Source of the DNA: Halocynthiibacter sp049608145
Lineage (GTDB): Bacteria > Pseudomonadota > Alphaproteobacteria > Rhodobacterales > Rhodobacteraceae
Assembly: GCF_049608145.1 (NCBI RefSeq)
Contig: NZ_JBMYXF010000015.1
Coordinates: forward strand, 1 to 62,603
Direction of reading: 5' to 3'
DNA: 62,603 bases
Under the pieces are notes generated by a model that did not search any database, had not been told where the DNA came from, and worked only from the letters and a program-made list of their open reading frames with translations. The translations under genes and the position numbers were made by a program. Shown here piece after piece: positions 11,001 through 19,303 of the stretch; within the stretch, counting starts at the first letter, position 1; every line of letters begins with the position of its first letter.

Positions 11001-12259
11001 CTGACTTTGACAGTGCAGATGACGGATCTGCAGAGGGTGCCTTAGAGATCGGTGAAACCGCCACTTATAAGGCCAGCTTTACCTTCACGATTGATGCGAT
11101 CAGCGGCGGCGGTACATCCAACGCGGCAACAGCAACTGCGTTGCCCGTCTTTGCTCCCGATGTGCCCGGCACACCAGAAGCAGTCAGTGATCTGTCTGAT
11201 GACGGCGATGACAGCGACGGCAATAGCGACGATGACCGGACTGAATATGAGATCGAATCTTCACTTGCGCCAAGCGGTCTAACCGTGAACAAAACCACCC
11301 CACGTGATGTGGTGGAACGGGGCAGTGTCGTGCCTTACACCATCACCATCCGCAACGATAACCCGGTGGTATCTGGTGACCTGAACGCGCTAGACATTTT
11401 GCCTGCTGGTTTCCTCTATGTGGATGGTTCTGCAACCCTTGACGGGTCCGAAGCAGATGTCACGGTTGAAGGCCGTGTGATCACCTGGTCGGATATACCG
11501 GTTCCCCCCCTGACAACGGTGACACTGACCCTGCGTGCGCTGGTCAGCACGGGATCTGATCCCGGTGAACATGTAAACACTGCATCAATCCGCAATCCTT
11601 CAGATGACAGCCTGCTCGCGCCACCCGCCACGGCCACCGTGCGCATTCTGCCAGAACCCGTCTTCGACTGTGGCGATGTGATTGGTCGTGTTTTTGACGA
11701 TGAAAACGGGGATGGTTATCAAAATGACGGCGAAATTGGCATCCCAGCGGCCCGTGTTGCAGGTGTCGATGGCACTGTGATCACCACAGATGAATTCGGA
11801 CGGTTCCACGTGCCCTGTGCCATGTTGCCACCAAGTCGCGGATCTAATTTCATTCTGAAACTGGACACTGCATCTTTGCCAACCGGATATCGCCTAACAT
11901 CAGAGAACCCCCGTGTGATCCGCCTGACACCGGGCAAGATGTCGGAAATCCACTTTGGTGCATCCCTGTCACGCGTGGTGCGTGTAGATCTGAACGTCAA
12001 CGCCTTTACCAATGGTGCCGATGGTCAGCCTGCGCTGAAGCCACAGGTCATTTCGGGAATTTCGACCTTGCTGCAACAGATTGCTGCAGAACGGGTTCAC
12101 CTGCGCTTGGCTTTCCATATTCCGTCAAATGCCGATGGGGATCAGCTGCGCCAGGCCCGGGCGCTGACCCAATTGACCGAACGCCATATCCGGCGGGAAT
12201 GGCGCGATGTCGGACAGGTCAGATTGCTGATTGAACACACAATTGTACGCCCGCACTAA
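5057..12259 (+). CDS. Giant DUF11-repeat surface protein with SdrD_B-like and C-terminal OmpA-like modules
   Basis: A 2400-residue exported protein. The GTG at 5057 has GATAGGA about six bases upstream; an ATG at 5111 is possible. Either start leads to a hydrophobic stretch ending ALA at 71-73, a probable signal peptidase I site. The mature part has about fourteen DUF11-type Ig-like repeats of roughly 110-140 residues, recognisable by VxKT...GdxitYtfxixNtGn and VTDxLPxG. An SdrD_B-like unit (SGLMFRDFNDDANKAATDT) lies near 1155-1270. A second (VIGRVFDDENGDGYQNDGE) near 2205-2310 is followed by an 85-residue tail that may be a degenerate OmpA-like domain. Paired Cys within several repeats suggest disulfides. 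The three repeats near 1460-1830 are very alike and probably arose by recent internal duplication. It is followed 21 bp later by the barrel gene, presumably co-transcribed. A paralogous C terminus is encoded at 60892-62603. Function is unknown; adhesion or a surface layer is the natural guess. Confidence 0.85.
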   Translation: MSIAFSAIWVYWFKVKSVMMVFGYSFRSAFSDAFIIGVLTKLLSLCKQPAPPLTTLSLLVMLFSFAASNPALAQNNDWSVDLSDLADPVPAGTEIGYELKIANSSLSPSPATTVEIQIPVDTEFTTITGSIGPCIPTPATGPATIICDVPAIPADSNIQSEFRVRGNSAGVIAVQATVPDDNDTQPANNTAIQTTTVQQGSDVNLTVNGPPSAVSGESVTLDFTVENLGPDILTSTIVRIPVPTGMNVTSLPGGCILSSGAYECTVSGPIAVGATKNLSVTGTVTSASNSTVTVIGNSNSSQPDDPNSGNDTTSHSLTVTAGSDLRIRKTRSPSGQILTGDTVTFRLQGFFTGDSPSGVTITDELPANYSVLGVTPPAGSDWTCNVAGQIVTCELPAGGSAGVNVSMGTIVIEAEAVSAGSIRNVAEITADGPIDPNPGNNTGTDGTAVIRDPYVDLAASKSGPTPPLVVVGNEYDYTIRARNAGTAPFWGTLVMTDNLPAGLTYNGLTTANGWTCTPGGPLVGPAPLTCTREYTEASPLNAGASAPSVVINTTVTNAGSINNSMTVSSVNPNLPDDNPANDTAVVPTTSSTGLDSADITIVKTLDTPELAVGDIQTFTLEIINPSDSTSNSIQVSDNVTQLLSNTRGAPNAAFISYTIEENAASGVTCGTFASGGRSVRLTCNIASLPTCTPGVNCPKISFSVRPGHGSSPRANTASIVSNGTADPDHTNNTATSPTYIVNARADVTVTKQASRTSVPAGQELRYVITARNASPGLSPAQNVTVTDTLPGNMIFVSATPSAGSCSAAPAAGSTTGTGNDQVVCSLGAINSGAQRTVTVILRPKTSASGTSIENSVSVTTDTTELDSSNNSSSVTSEVTDSVLDLQISKDDSVDPVAIPDTTTYTLTVLNSGPSHAENVVVTDQMPAGNLSYVSHSVPVDGTCTTVPAAGSTGGTLTCSFPILEDGETREITIVAAGITKGVATNTATVSSDEVALGFELSALNNEVSETTTVRTRADVQIASKVADPGTVNLRDSFDFVITATNQPGPNLAEADDVVVSDTLPANMVLTGLPSVVATSGSITNSTCTGAIGSTSFSCDLGTLSSGGIAQVTAPVKVTAVTTDGQLITNTGRIRTSSLDVDASNDSGTGQVTVNTSSISGLMFRDFNDDANKAATDTAIAGATIALSGTAHDGTVVTRQVTTDTNGAFTFALLPEGEYTLTRTAPSEAWLNDGTNTPGDAGGTAVASDQITGVVLGGDTDATGYMFTVVPQARVGLAKSILTGPSANADGSFNVTFRVIAENFSLEDLTNITITDAIVGTAPDFGVYQALTTPASDTLTPGQYTVLQPPSGSCGGSNAAYTGDAVDLLAQGFDLASGATCTVEFALRVRPTVPLPDPLGHGGRYQNQASVMAEGVLSGQTSDGNTELTDLSDNGTNADASGNGSGRDANEDDPTPVAPVFNPGIALVKTADVSALSSPPKEGDEISYNFTITNTGDVNLYNVSVTDPLPGLTMSGTAIAELAPGASDSTTFTAVYVLTQADVDAGEVENQATVSAKDPYETDVNDLSGSANTNDTPLITPLVRAPSLTLVKTADETGLSSPAIAGEEIVYSFAIVNTGNVTLTNVRLEDPLVGLTLTGDPITSLDPGASDTTNFRATYPITQADIDAGQAANTATVFGTPPSGPEVSNISGTAPSNNTATITPLGQNPGITLLKEADDSAFLSAVAQVGDEIPYSFTITNTGNVTLTNVTIEDILPGVVLTNNPVASIDPGAVNTDITGTYALTQADVDRGLVNNTATVTGHYNTAGPNPQEVTDTSSDLAIVAPIEALPETFPPIETNGGTTTTVLASDTVINAQATLTNVTIEVLNSDAPLTLDTGTGLITLAPDTPAGAYQVSYEICSVAFPTVCDDTTETVTQAAITGLDVTKTQELTDEGDGIDGVGDLITYTITVKNIGNTPVENVTLTDDFLAMDGRSLTLDAGPDFDSADDGSAEGALEIGETATYKASFTFTIDAISGGGTSNAATATALPVFAPDVPGTPEAVSDLSDDGDDSDGNSDDDRTEYEIESSLAPSGLTVNKTTPRDVVERGSVVPYTITIRNDNPVVSGDLNALDILPAGFLYVDGSATLDGSEADVTVEGRVITWSDIPVPPLTTVTLTLRALVSTGSDPGEHVNTASIRNPSDDSLLAPPATATVRILPEPVFDCGDVIGRVFDDENGDGYQNDGEIGIPAARVAGVDGTVITTDEFGRFHVPCAMLPPSRGSNFILKLDTASLPTGYRLTSENPRVIRLTPGKMSEIHFGASLSRVVRVDLNVNAFTNGADGQPALKPQVISGISTLLQQIAAERVHLRLAFHIPSNADGDQLRQARALTQLTERHIRREWRDVGQVRLLIEHTIVRPH

Positions 12260-12280
12260 CGCAAAAGCAGAGATTTAAAG

Positions 12281-15200
12281 ATGACATATGTTACCCCCCG
12301 ATCCCGTGCCCTGCGACGTCTTCTGGCTGGCTCTGCTGTGACCACATCTGTGCTGCTGGCTGTTGCCGGTTATGCCCAGACCCCTGGGACATGTCTGCCC
12401 GATCAGGCCGAATGCACCCCAGCCACCGCACGCCTGCCCATCGGGCGCAATACCGAACAGGGGCGCATCACCACCAATGATGAATTCGAGACCACTGGTT
12501 TCGCCATTTCTATTGATAACCAACCCTTTATCGGGGCTCGCCCACCACGCAATCTGCGGCGCGACGAAGACCGTGCCATTGCCCGCGCCGGGATGGATGT
12601 ACGTTATGATGGGTTGCAGCAACAACGCCTGCTGAATGTCGCAACCTCTGATTTACGGGCTGGCTTTCAGGTGGGCGATGTGGTGCGTTTCCGCAGTTCA
12701 GCCAATTACCCCGCTTATATTGCCCGATCAGAAATCCGCATTCGCGACAATGCCCGCCGCGGGCGTCCGGTAATCGCAACCCTTCCTGCGGATGCAAATG
12801 GAACAGTAAACTGGACAATGCCCGCCAGTGGCAGTGGTGATTTCACCTATGCATTACGGGTCTATGACGCACAGGGCCGCTTTGATGAAACCGCACCTTT
12901 GCCCGTAACACGTATGGGTGCTTCTTTTCCAACCCATCAGACCAATGGCAATGTGGTGGCCGCCGGTGAAGGCGAAGACCGCACACGTGTGCGCAATATC
13001 CCGATCCGGGGGGGGCAGATCACGGCCCACGGCACCGGCCTGACACCGGGATCAACCGTGCGTATCATGGGCAGTGACGTGCCTGTGGATGGCAGCGGTC
13101 AGTTTGTCGTCAGCCGCATTTTACCCGCAGGCGACCACGTGGTGGATCTGTCATTTGGCAACCAATCCCTAAAACGTGACGTGGAAATCCCGGGATCGGA
13201 ATGGTTCTATGTGGCACTTGCCGACCTGACCTTCGGACGGCACCTTCAAGATGATGCAGCCGAAGCGGATCCCGACTTTGAACGCAATTATTCCGACGGG
13301 CGTTTGGCCTATTATGTCGATGGGCGCACCCAAAGTGGTTGGCGCATCACATCCTCGGCCGACACCGGTGAAGGAGATCTGGAAGACATCTTTCATCGTC
13401 TGAATGACAAAGATCCCCGTCATGTGATTAAACGCCTTGATCCCGAAGATCTATATCCGACTTACGGGGATGACAGCACCGCCGTAGACAATACCCCCAC
13501 TTCTGGCAGGGTTTATCTGCGGGCGGAAAATGATCGTCTGCGCTTCACCTGGGGTGATTTCCGCAATGACCTGAACGAAGATCGCCTACTGGCCCAGTCC
13601 CGTGATCTATATGGGGCAGAGCTGCGCTATACCTCGCCTTCTGTTACCGAAAGCGGCAATGCCCGCCGCCAGCTCACGGTTTATGGTGCATCGCCTGATA
13701 CTTTGCCCCAACGCGACATTTTGCGTGGAACGGGCGGATCCGTATATTTCCTAGCGCATCAGGATATCAACGGCGCATCCGAAAGCCTGCAGATCCAAGT
13801 GATTGATCCGGACACGGGGCGCGTGGTGAAAACCACCACTCTGATCGCCGGGCAGGATTATGAGATCGACTATATCCAAGGTGTTGTGGTTCTCAGCAAA
13901 CCTTTGCAATCCTCGACATCCGGCAACAGCCTGATCAGTGGCGCAAGTGGGGATTATGACGTTAACCTGGTGGCGCTTTATGAATACACCCCGGGCGGTG
14001 CCAACCTTGATGGTGCGTCTTTTGGTGGCCGTGCCGAAGCTTGGGTTACGGATAATCTGCGTCTTGGCCTCAGTGCCAGCAGCGACGAAACTGGCGCTGC
14101 GGATCAGACAACCCATGGCGTAGATCTGCGGTATGAATTCGGTCAAAGCTTTGTTCAGGCTGAAATCGCCCATACCCAGGGTCCGGGATTTGGTCGCACA
14201 GTGTCCACCGATGGTGGTCTTTCCCTGAATGATCTGCCCACAGGCAGCGGGGCCGCTGCCAATGGTACGCGTATCGAGGCGGGTCTTAAATTCGCCGATC
14301 TGGGCCTGACGACACCCGGCCAGGCAGATATTTGGTACGAACATAAAGACGCCGGTTTCAGCACGCTGAACGAAGACATTTCACAGGATCAGGATCTATT
14401 CGGATTTGATGTCGAAGCTGAATTGTCCGACCAGCTAAGCTTTGGTGCACAATTTGAACAATTCGAGAAATCTGGTGGTGAACGCCTGACGGAAGGCGAA
14501 GTTTCGCTGAATTGGGACATGAATGATCAATGGACCATTGCCGCAGGTCTAAACCATGAAGATCGCGTCACCCCAGGTGATGCCGGACGCACGGGACGCC
14601 TGACAAATTTTGCCACCCGTATCACCTATGCACCGACAGAAGATCTGACATATTACGGCTTTGGTCAGGCAGCCCTATCCCATTCCGGTGGGCTCGAACG
14701 TGACAACCGCATTGGCCTGGGTGTTGACGCGCAACTGACTGAAAAACTGGGCCTTCTCGCTGAAATATCCGGCGGAGATCAGGGCGCGGGCGGTAAATTG
14801 CGTCTGCGATATGCCCCAACCGCTGATAATGAGATTTACCTGGGCTACACCCTAGACCCGACCCGCACAGGTGCCGGTTACAGCCTTATCGGCGAAGACC
14901 GTGGCACCGTGGTTCTGGGCGGTAAATATCGCGTATCTGACAACGTTTCCACCTATATGGAAAACAACTGGGACCTCTTCGGCACGCGCCGTTCTCTGAC
15001 CCAGTCTTACGGCGTAACCTATACGCCTGACAGCACCTGGACCTTATCCGCGGCGATTGAAGCCGGAGACGTACGTGACCCGATCAACGGCGATTTTGAA
15101 CGCCGCGCCTATTCCGCGGGCGTTGCCTATGCCGGTGCCGATGATCAAAGCGCACGTTTACGATTGGAATACCGCACGGATGATGGCGCAGGCCTCAGCC

Positions 15201-15838
15201 AAGATCAAGAAGTCTGGGCCGTTTCCGCTGGTTACGAAAACCGCGTCTCCGACAATTGGCGTTTCCTGGCAAATCTAGATGCGCTTTACGCGGACAGTGC
15301 CGAAGGTGATTTTCGCGATGGGGAATATGCAGAATTCAGCTTGGGCTACGCCTATCGTCCGGTGGAAAATGACCGCCTGAACGCCCTTCTGCGATATACT
15401 TTCCTGCATGATCTGCCCGGCGTTGACCAGGTGAATGTGTCAGGTTCAACCACAGGTCCGAAACAGCGCAGCCATATCTTTTCTGTCGACGCAAATTATG
15501 ACCTGAATGACCAGTTCACTCTTGGTGGGAAATATGGTGTCCGCGCGTCCGATATCACCGATCGCACCACGGGAATTGTCACAGATTCCACCGCCCACCT
15601 GGGTATTCTCCGTCTTGACTGGCATGTCGTACACAACTGGGATGTCCTAGCTGAAACGCGTGTTCTGCACACCGAAGGCGGCACACGCGAAACCGGTGCT
15701 TTGCTGGCTGGCTATCGACACGTCGGCAACAATGCCAAGATCGGCCTGGGATATGAATGGGGCAATGTGTCGGATGATCTCAGCGAGATTGATTACACCA
15801 ACCGAGGCGTCTTCCTGAATCTGATCGCCAAGTTCTGA
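12281..15838 (+). CDS. Large outer-membrane beta-barrel protein, partner of the DUF11 protein (copy 1)
   Basis: 1185 residues. A signal peptide (RRLLAGSAVTTSVLLAVAGYA, cut before QTPGTC) is followed by soluble beta modules up to about residue 340, including VRYDGLQQQRLLN and an Ig-like ITAHGTGLTPGSTVRI unit. A YPTYGDDS loop and a GTGGSVYFLAHQDI...DYEIDYIQGVVVLSKPL segment come next. From about 560 onward alternating amphipathic strands run to a terminal FLNLIAKF, the C-terminal Phe signature read by the BAM complex. It is not a typical TonB receptor: no TonB box or plug motif is evident. The 21-bp gap to the DUF11 gene, repeated in the second copy, implies that the pair works together, as anchor, exporter or scaffold. 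A strong terminator follows. Confidence 0.8.
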   Translation: MTYVTPRSRALRRLLAGSAVTTSVLLAVAGYAQTPGTCLPDQAECTPATARLPIGRNTEQGRITTNDEFETTGFAISIDNQPFIGARPPRNLRRDEDRAIARAGMDVRYDGLQQQRLLNVATSDLRAGFQVGDVVRFRSSANYPAYIARSEIRIRDNARRGRPVIATLPADANGTVNWTMPASGSGDFTYALRVYDAQGRFDETAPLPVTRMGASFPTHQTNGNVVAAGEGEDRTRVRNIPIRGGQITAHGTGLTPGSTVRIMGSDVPVDGSGQFVVSRILPAGDHVVDLSFGNQSLKRDVEIPGSEWFYVALADLTFGRHLQDDAAEADPDFERNYSDGRLAYYVDGRTQSGWRITSSADTGEGDLEDIFHRLNDKDPRHVIKRLDPEDLYPTYGDDSTAVDNTPTSGRVYLRAENDRLRFTWGDFRNDLNEDRLLAQSRDLYGAELRYTSPSVTESGNARRQLTVYGASPDTLPQRDILRGTGGSVYFLAHQDINGASESLQIQVIDPDTGRVVKTTTLIAGQDYEIDYIQGVVVLSKPLQSSTSGNSLISGASGDYDVNLVALYEYTPGGANLDGASFGGRAEAWVTDNLRLGLSASSDETGAADQTTHGVDLRYEFGQSFVQAEIAHTQGPGFGRTVSTDGGLSLNDLPTGSGAAANGTRIEAGLKFADLGLTTPGQADIWYEHKDAGFSTLNEDISQDQDLFGFDVEAELSDQLSFGAQFEQFEKSGGERLTEGEVSLNWDMNDQWTIAAGLNHEDRVTPGDAGRTGRLTNFATRITYAPTEDLTYYGFGQAALSHSGGLERDNRIGLGVDAQLTEKLGLLAEISGGDQGAGGKLRLRYAPTADNEIYLGYTLDPTRTGAGYSLIGEDRGTVVLGGKYRVSDNVSTYMENNWDLFGTRRSLTQSYGVTYTPDSTWTLSAAIEAGDVRDPINGDFERRAYSAGVAYAGADDQSARLRLEYRTDDGAGLSQDQEVWAVSAGYENRVSDNWRFLANLDALYADSAEGDFRDGEYAEFSLGYAYRPVENDRLNALLRYTFLHDLPGVDQVNVSGSTTGPKQRSHIFSVDANYDLNDQFTLGGKYGVRASDITDRTTGIVTDSTAHLGILRLDWHVVHNWDVLAETRVLHTEGGTRETGALLAGYRHVGNNAKIGLGYEWGNVSDDLSEIDYTNRGVFLNLIAKF

Positions 15839-15880
15839 CCCCGTAAAAAAGGGCCAACCATCAATCACTGACCCACATAA

Positions 15881-15907
15881 AAAGAGCCCGCAAATTGCGG
15901 GCTCTTT
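15881..15907. terminator. Bidirectional terminator between convergent barrel and dctM genes
   Basis: Perfect 11-bp stem AAAGAGCCCGC / GCGGGCTCTTT around a 5-base loop, with A-rich and T-rich flanks on both sides. It can serve the + strand barrel gene and the - strand TRAP operon. Confidence 0.9.
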
Positions 15908-15926
15908 CTTTGTCGTTTCACTTTGC

Positions 15927-17219
15927 CTATTTGCTCAGAAGCAGGTCCGGCAGGAACAGTGCCAGTTCCGGGATAAACGTGGTCAGCATCAGTGTTGGCA
16001 ACCATGCAAATACGATGAAGACCAGAGTGGGCCACAGCATCTTTGCAACAGGCGTTTCACACACCTGCGCCCCCAGATACAGCAGTGGTGCTGTTGGTGG
16101 CGTGATGTTCGCCATACCCAGGTTCACACCGATCACCGCCGCGAAATGGATCGGGTCCATACCAACGCTTTGCGCGATGGGCAGCAGGATAGGCGTCGCC
16201 AAAAGCAAACCAGAGATATCATCCATCAGCATACCGATCAGGATCATCACAACGTTGATCATCAGAAGAATGACGATTGGGTTGTCAGATACGGAATACA
16301 CCATGTCTTTTGCGATCTGTGGGGCACCCTGAGCGATCAGGTTGTCAGATACGATCAGAACCATAAAGATCATCGCCATAACAACACCAATGGTAACGCC
16401 AGAACGCTGAATGGTTTGCGCCAGTGTTTTCCAAGTCAGACCTTTGTAGAAATAGATCGCAACCGGGATCGCATAAACCACCGCAATACCCGCAGCTTCG
16501 GTTGGGGTCATGATACCACCATAGATACCGCCCAAAATGATGATAGGCATCATAAGTGCCGGACCGGCCAGGCGACCCTGACCCATCAGCGCAGGCATAA
16601 ATGGGTTCGGACGTTCTGTCAGTTGGATATCATTGTGCTTACGCAACATGATCTGGTTGGTGATAATCAGCAGTGTGATCAGAATGATCGCCGGGATCAC
16701 CGTGGACAGAAAGCATTTCAACACGTGTTGTTGTGCAACCCAACCGTACAGAATGTGCGATGAACTTGGTGGGATCAGCAGGCCCAGCGGGCTTGCGGAC
16801 ACGATCAGCGCAGCAGACTGCCCTCTGGGATAGTTCGCTTTCTTCAGATGCGGCATCATAATGCCACCGATACAGGTCAATGTTGCGTTCGCAGAACCAG
16901 AGATGGAACCAAACACACCACAGGCCAGAACCGCAGCGGCACTCAGCCCGCCTTTGATGTGACCGATGAACATTTCAGCAAGTGACACAAGCGGCGCAGC
17001 AATCCGACCTTTTTCCATGATGCCACCGGCAATCATGAACAGTGGAATCGCAAGCAACACAAGGGACCGGATCCCTGTTGAACCTGTTGGCAGGTAACCA
17101 GAGATAGACTGGTCGCCGACCATTGCGATAAAGATCAGAACTGACCCGAAGGCCACATATACGCTGACGCCAAGAAGCAGCATCACGCAGACAATAATCA
17201 GACTTCCGGTAATAATCAT
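15927..17219 (-). CDS. dctM: TRAP transporter large permease (DctM family)
   Basis: 430 residues, the usual length for the DctM subunit, with about twelve hydrophobic segments. Family features include SGSANATLTCIGGIMMPHLKK, ASPLGLLIPPS and the closing NLGMANITPPTAPLLYL stretch. It forms the sodium-coupled channel of a tripartite ATP-independent periplasmic transporter and works with the DctQ and DctP proteins encoded just upstream. Its start overlaps the dctQ stop by 4 bp. The substrate cannot be read from this subunit. The nearby amine/keto-acid operon suggests a zwitterionic or amino-acid-like compound. Confidence 0.92.
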   Translation of the reverse strand: MIITGSLIIVCVMLLLGVSVYVAFGSVLIFIAMVGDQSISGYLPTGSTGIRSLVLLAIPLFMIAGGIMEKGRIAAPLVSLAEMFIGHIKGGLSAAAVLACGVFGSISGSANATLTCIGGIMMPHLKKANYPRGQSAALIVSASPLGLLIPPSSSHILYGWVAQQHVLKCFLSTVIPAIILITLLIITNQIMLRKHNDIQLTERPNPFMPALMGQGRLAGPALMMPIIILGGIYGGIMTPTEAAGIAVVYAIPVAIYFYKGLTWKTLAQTIQRSGVTIGVVMAMIFMVLIVSDNLIAQGAPQIAKDMVYSVSDNPIVILLMINVVMILIGMLMDDISGLLLATPILLPIAQSVGMDPIHFAAVIGVNLGMANITPPTAPLLYLGAQVCETPVAKMLWPTLVFIVFAWLPTLMLTTFIPELALFLPDLLLSK

Positions 17220-17947
17220 GCGTTTGCCTCCTCAAGGGTGTCAGCTTTCAGGGGCAGACCAAGGCCCTTGCGGATATGAACGTAAAGATAAGTCGCGGAA
17301 TACATCGACATAAGGCCAAAGGCGACCATGATCGCGATGCGCCAGGACACGAACGGAACGCGCAGAACTGGGGTTGCTCTGAGACGCGGGAAGGAAAAGT
17401 CATCCGCAAGCGAGACGTAGCAGGCATAGACGATGAACACCGTTACGAACAGTTCAATCGACATCACGATAAAACCCCGCCACCAGATCAGGCGCGGGTT
17501 GTGGATGATGATACCAAGGATATCGGCGTTGATGTGCAGCTTACGCTCAGATGCCAGAACAGCGCCAGTGAAGTAACCCACAATGCTGATCGCCAGAAGC
17601 CATTCTTCATATGCGAAAACATCAAGGCCAAATATATAGCGTCGAACAACCACGAGGCCAAAAGTAAAGGCCATCAGACAGCCAGAAAATGTGGTGATTG
17701 CCTTTACACCAATCAGGATCCATCCCATCGGCGCGCCAATCAACACTGGCAATTCATCTGTTACTTTATATTCACCCTGGTCCGTGGACACGTGCCAAAA
17801 GACACTCAGGATCAACAAACATGCGCCGATCCCCATTCCGATCCGGAACTCTAGAAAATATGAAATCGCCACAATTGCTGCCAGTATAGCAGCCCGGACC
17901 CAGTCGTTTCGAAGGATTGAAAATCCACCTGAATTAGTATTCGTCAT
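17216..17947 (-). CDS. dctQ: TRAP transporter small permease (DctQ family)
   Basis: 243 residues, somewhat longer than the usual 160-200, with a hydrophilic N terminus and hydrophobic segments that include the four expected of DctQ. Family-like residues lie in VVRRYIFGLDVFAYEEWLLA and in ASERKLHINADIL. It would cap and stabilise DctM in the inner membrane. The start at 17947 is preceded by a G-rich run that can act as ribosome binding site, and the stop overlaps dctM. A hairpin separates it from dctP. Confidence 0.88.
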   Translation of the reverse strand: MTNTNSGGFSILRNDWVRAAILAAIVAISYFLEFRIGMGIGACLLILSVFWHVSTDQGEYKVTDELPVLIGAPMGWILIGVKAITTFSGCLMAFTFGLVVVRRYIFGLDVFAYEEWLLAISIVGYFTGAVLASERKLHINADILGIIIHNPRLIWWRGFIVMSIELFVTVFIVYACYVSLADDFSFPRLRATPVLRVPFVSWRIAIMVAFGLMSMYSATYLYVHIRKGLGLPLKADTLEEANA

Positions 17948-17987
17948 GCCCCCCCCTATCGTATCATGTATGTTTCAGAACGTAGAA

Positions 17988-18015
17988 AAAGGGCCGGCAA
18001 ATTCGCCGGCCCTTT
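17988..18015 (-). terminator. Attenuating hairpin between dctP and dctQ (TRAP 1)
   Basis: An 11-bp stem (GGGCCGGC / GCCGGCCC extended by three A-T pairs) followed on the - strand by a T run. It lies inside the operon, after dctP and before dctQ. It probably lets the binding protein be made in excess over the membrane subunits. Confidence 0.8.
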
Positions 18016-18028
18016 CAGAAACTACCGA

Positions 18029-19039
18029 TTAGTTAGCTGCTTTTGCAGCCAGCAGACGATCGATAACGTCCTGGCCAACACTCTCAGCCATCAGAGGCCA
18101 GATGTTTTCCTGTACGTGTGCAGCCATTGCAGCTTGCTCTTCGTCATTCAGGCTCAGGATGGTGTAGCCGCTTTCAACCAGCTTCTCACCGAAGACCGCG
18201 TCGTTTTCACGGTTGTAAGCAAAGAAGTCGTCAGACGCTTTGGTCATCGCAGCTTGCAGAGCAGCTTTTTGCTCGTCGTTCAGCTTGTCCAAAGAACGCT
18301 GTGAACCGTAGAAAGTTGTCAGCTCAGAGATTGAGTTGTACTCGATGAAGTGTGAACCAACATCAGACTGTGCGAAGATAGAGTAAGTCGCAGTCTTGGT
18401 ACAGCAGATCGCGCCGTCAACAATGCCGGACTGGATCGCTGGGAAGATGTCGCCCCAAGCCATTGTTGTCGCCTGGAAACCCAGTGATTCAACCATGGAT
18501 TTTACAACGTTGGATGACCATACGCGGATGTTCATGCCTTTGTCGTCGAAAGTGTTCCAGTTGGTTGGCTCTTTTGTTGCCACGATACCAACAAAACCTT
18601 CAGGGTTCTGTGCCAGAACCTGCACGCCGTAGTCGCCTACGATTTCCTGCAGAATGGTGTTATATTCAGAATCCAGGTTGCGCATGATGTTGTTCATGTC
18701 ATCCCAGCCACCAACGAGGAATGGCATGGACAGGAACTCAAGGCGAGGATCGGTGTCAGCGTAGATGAACGCAGCTGCCAGATCGATGTTGCCACGTGCA
18801 ACGTCTTCGAACAGTGCTTCGCCGGAACCCAGCTGGTTCGCAGGGAATACGTCGATGGACAGACCAACGCCAGCTGCAGCAACGTCAGCAGCAACCTGTT
18901 CCATCATTTTTGTACCCTGGTGGTCGATCGGGAACACACCTGCGAAACGCAGGGTGATGTCTTCCGCGATTGCCGCTGTGGACATCAGTGCGCCAAGTGC
19001 ACCGGCAGCAAGACCTTTGGTCAGTTTAGTAAATGTCAT
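18029..19039 (-). CDS. dctP: TRAP transporter periplasmic substrate-binding protein (DctP family)
   Basis: 336 residues from the ATG at 19039, chosen over an upstream in-frame start because GGGAG stands directly before it and a clean signal peptide follows (LAAGALGALMSTAAIA, cut before EDITLRF). Family hallmarks are VFPIDHQGTKMMEQ, the GNIDLAAAFIYAD region, GMNIRVWSSNVV with the substrate-carboxylate-binding Arg, and AIQSGIVDGAICC. It captures the solute in the periplasm and hands it to DctQM. The 264-bp gap upstream, to the thioesterase gene, should hold its own promoter, so transporter and enzymes are probably separate transcription units under shared control. Confidence 0.92.
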   Translation of the reverse strand: MTFTKLTKGLAAGALGALMSTAAIAEDITLRFAGVFPIDHQGTKMMEQVAADVAAAGVGLSIDVFPANQLGSGEALFEDVARGNIDLAAAFIYADTDPRLEFLSMPFLVGGWDDMNNIMRNLDSEYNTILQEIVGDYGVQVLAQNPEGFVGIVATKEPTNWNTFDDKGMNIRVWSSNVVKSMVESLGFQATTMAWGDIFPAIQSGIVDGAICCTKTATYSIFAQSDVGSHFIEYNSISELTTFYGSQRSLDKLNDEQKAALQAAMTKASDDFFAYNRENDAVFGEKLVESGYTILSLNDEEQAAMAAHVQENIWPLMAESVGQDVIDRLLAAKAAN

Positions 19040-19303
19040 AGTTTTCTCCCTATAGACTGGTTTATGCGTTATGGGCGTGGCTTCTTTAGTGGCGACGTCC
19101 CGGTTGTTAGTCCGGCACATTATGCAAATATTTTAGCATTCGCAATTTAATTTGTGCTTTTTTGTCATTTGATAAACTTTTCTGTTCATCTGACGTTTTT
19201 TCGATCCCTTCATCCCGCTGTCTTTTCACGACAATCGGCGTGTGGTTTCCGACATAAAGACACAGATATCACATATGTAACAGTGCTGATGTGACACATA
19301 CGG

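Noticed and set aside
6568..11298. Long open frames antisense to the DUF11 gene
   Set aside because: They mirror codon bias and lack ribosome binding sites and family features; they are shadows of the repeat gene.
12281..15838. TonB-dependent receptor
   Set aside because: The barrel and terminal Phe fit, but no TonB box or plug-domain motif is seen and the N-terminal modules are Ig-like.
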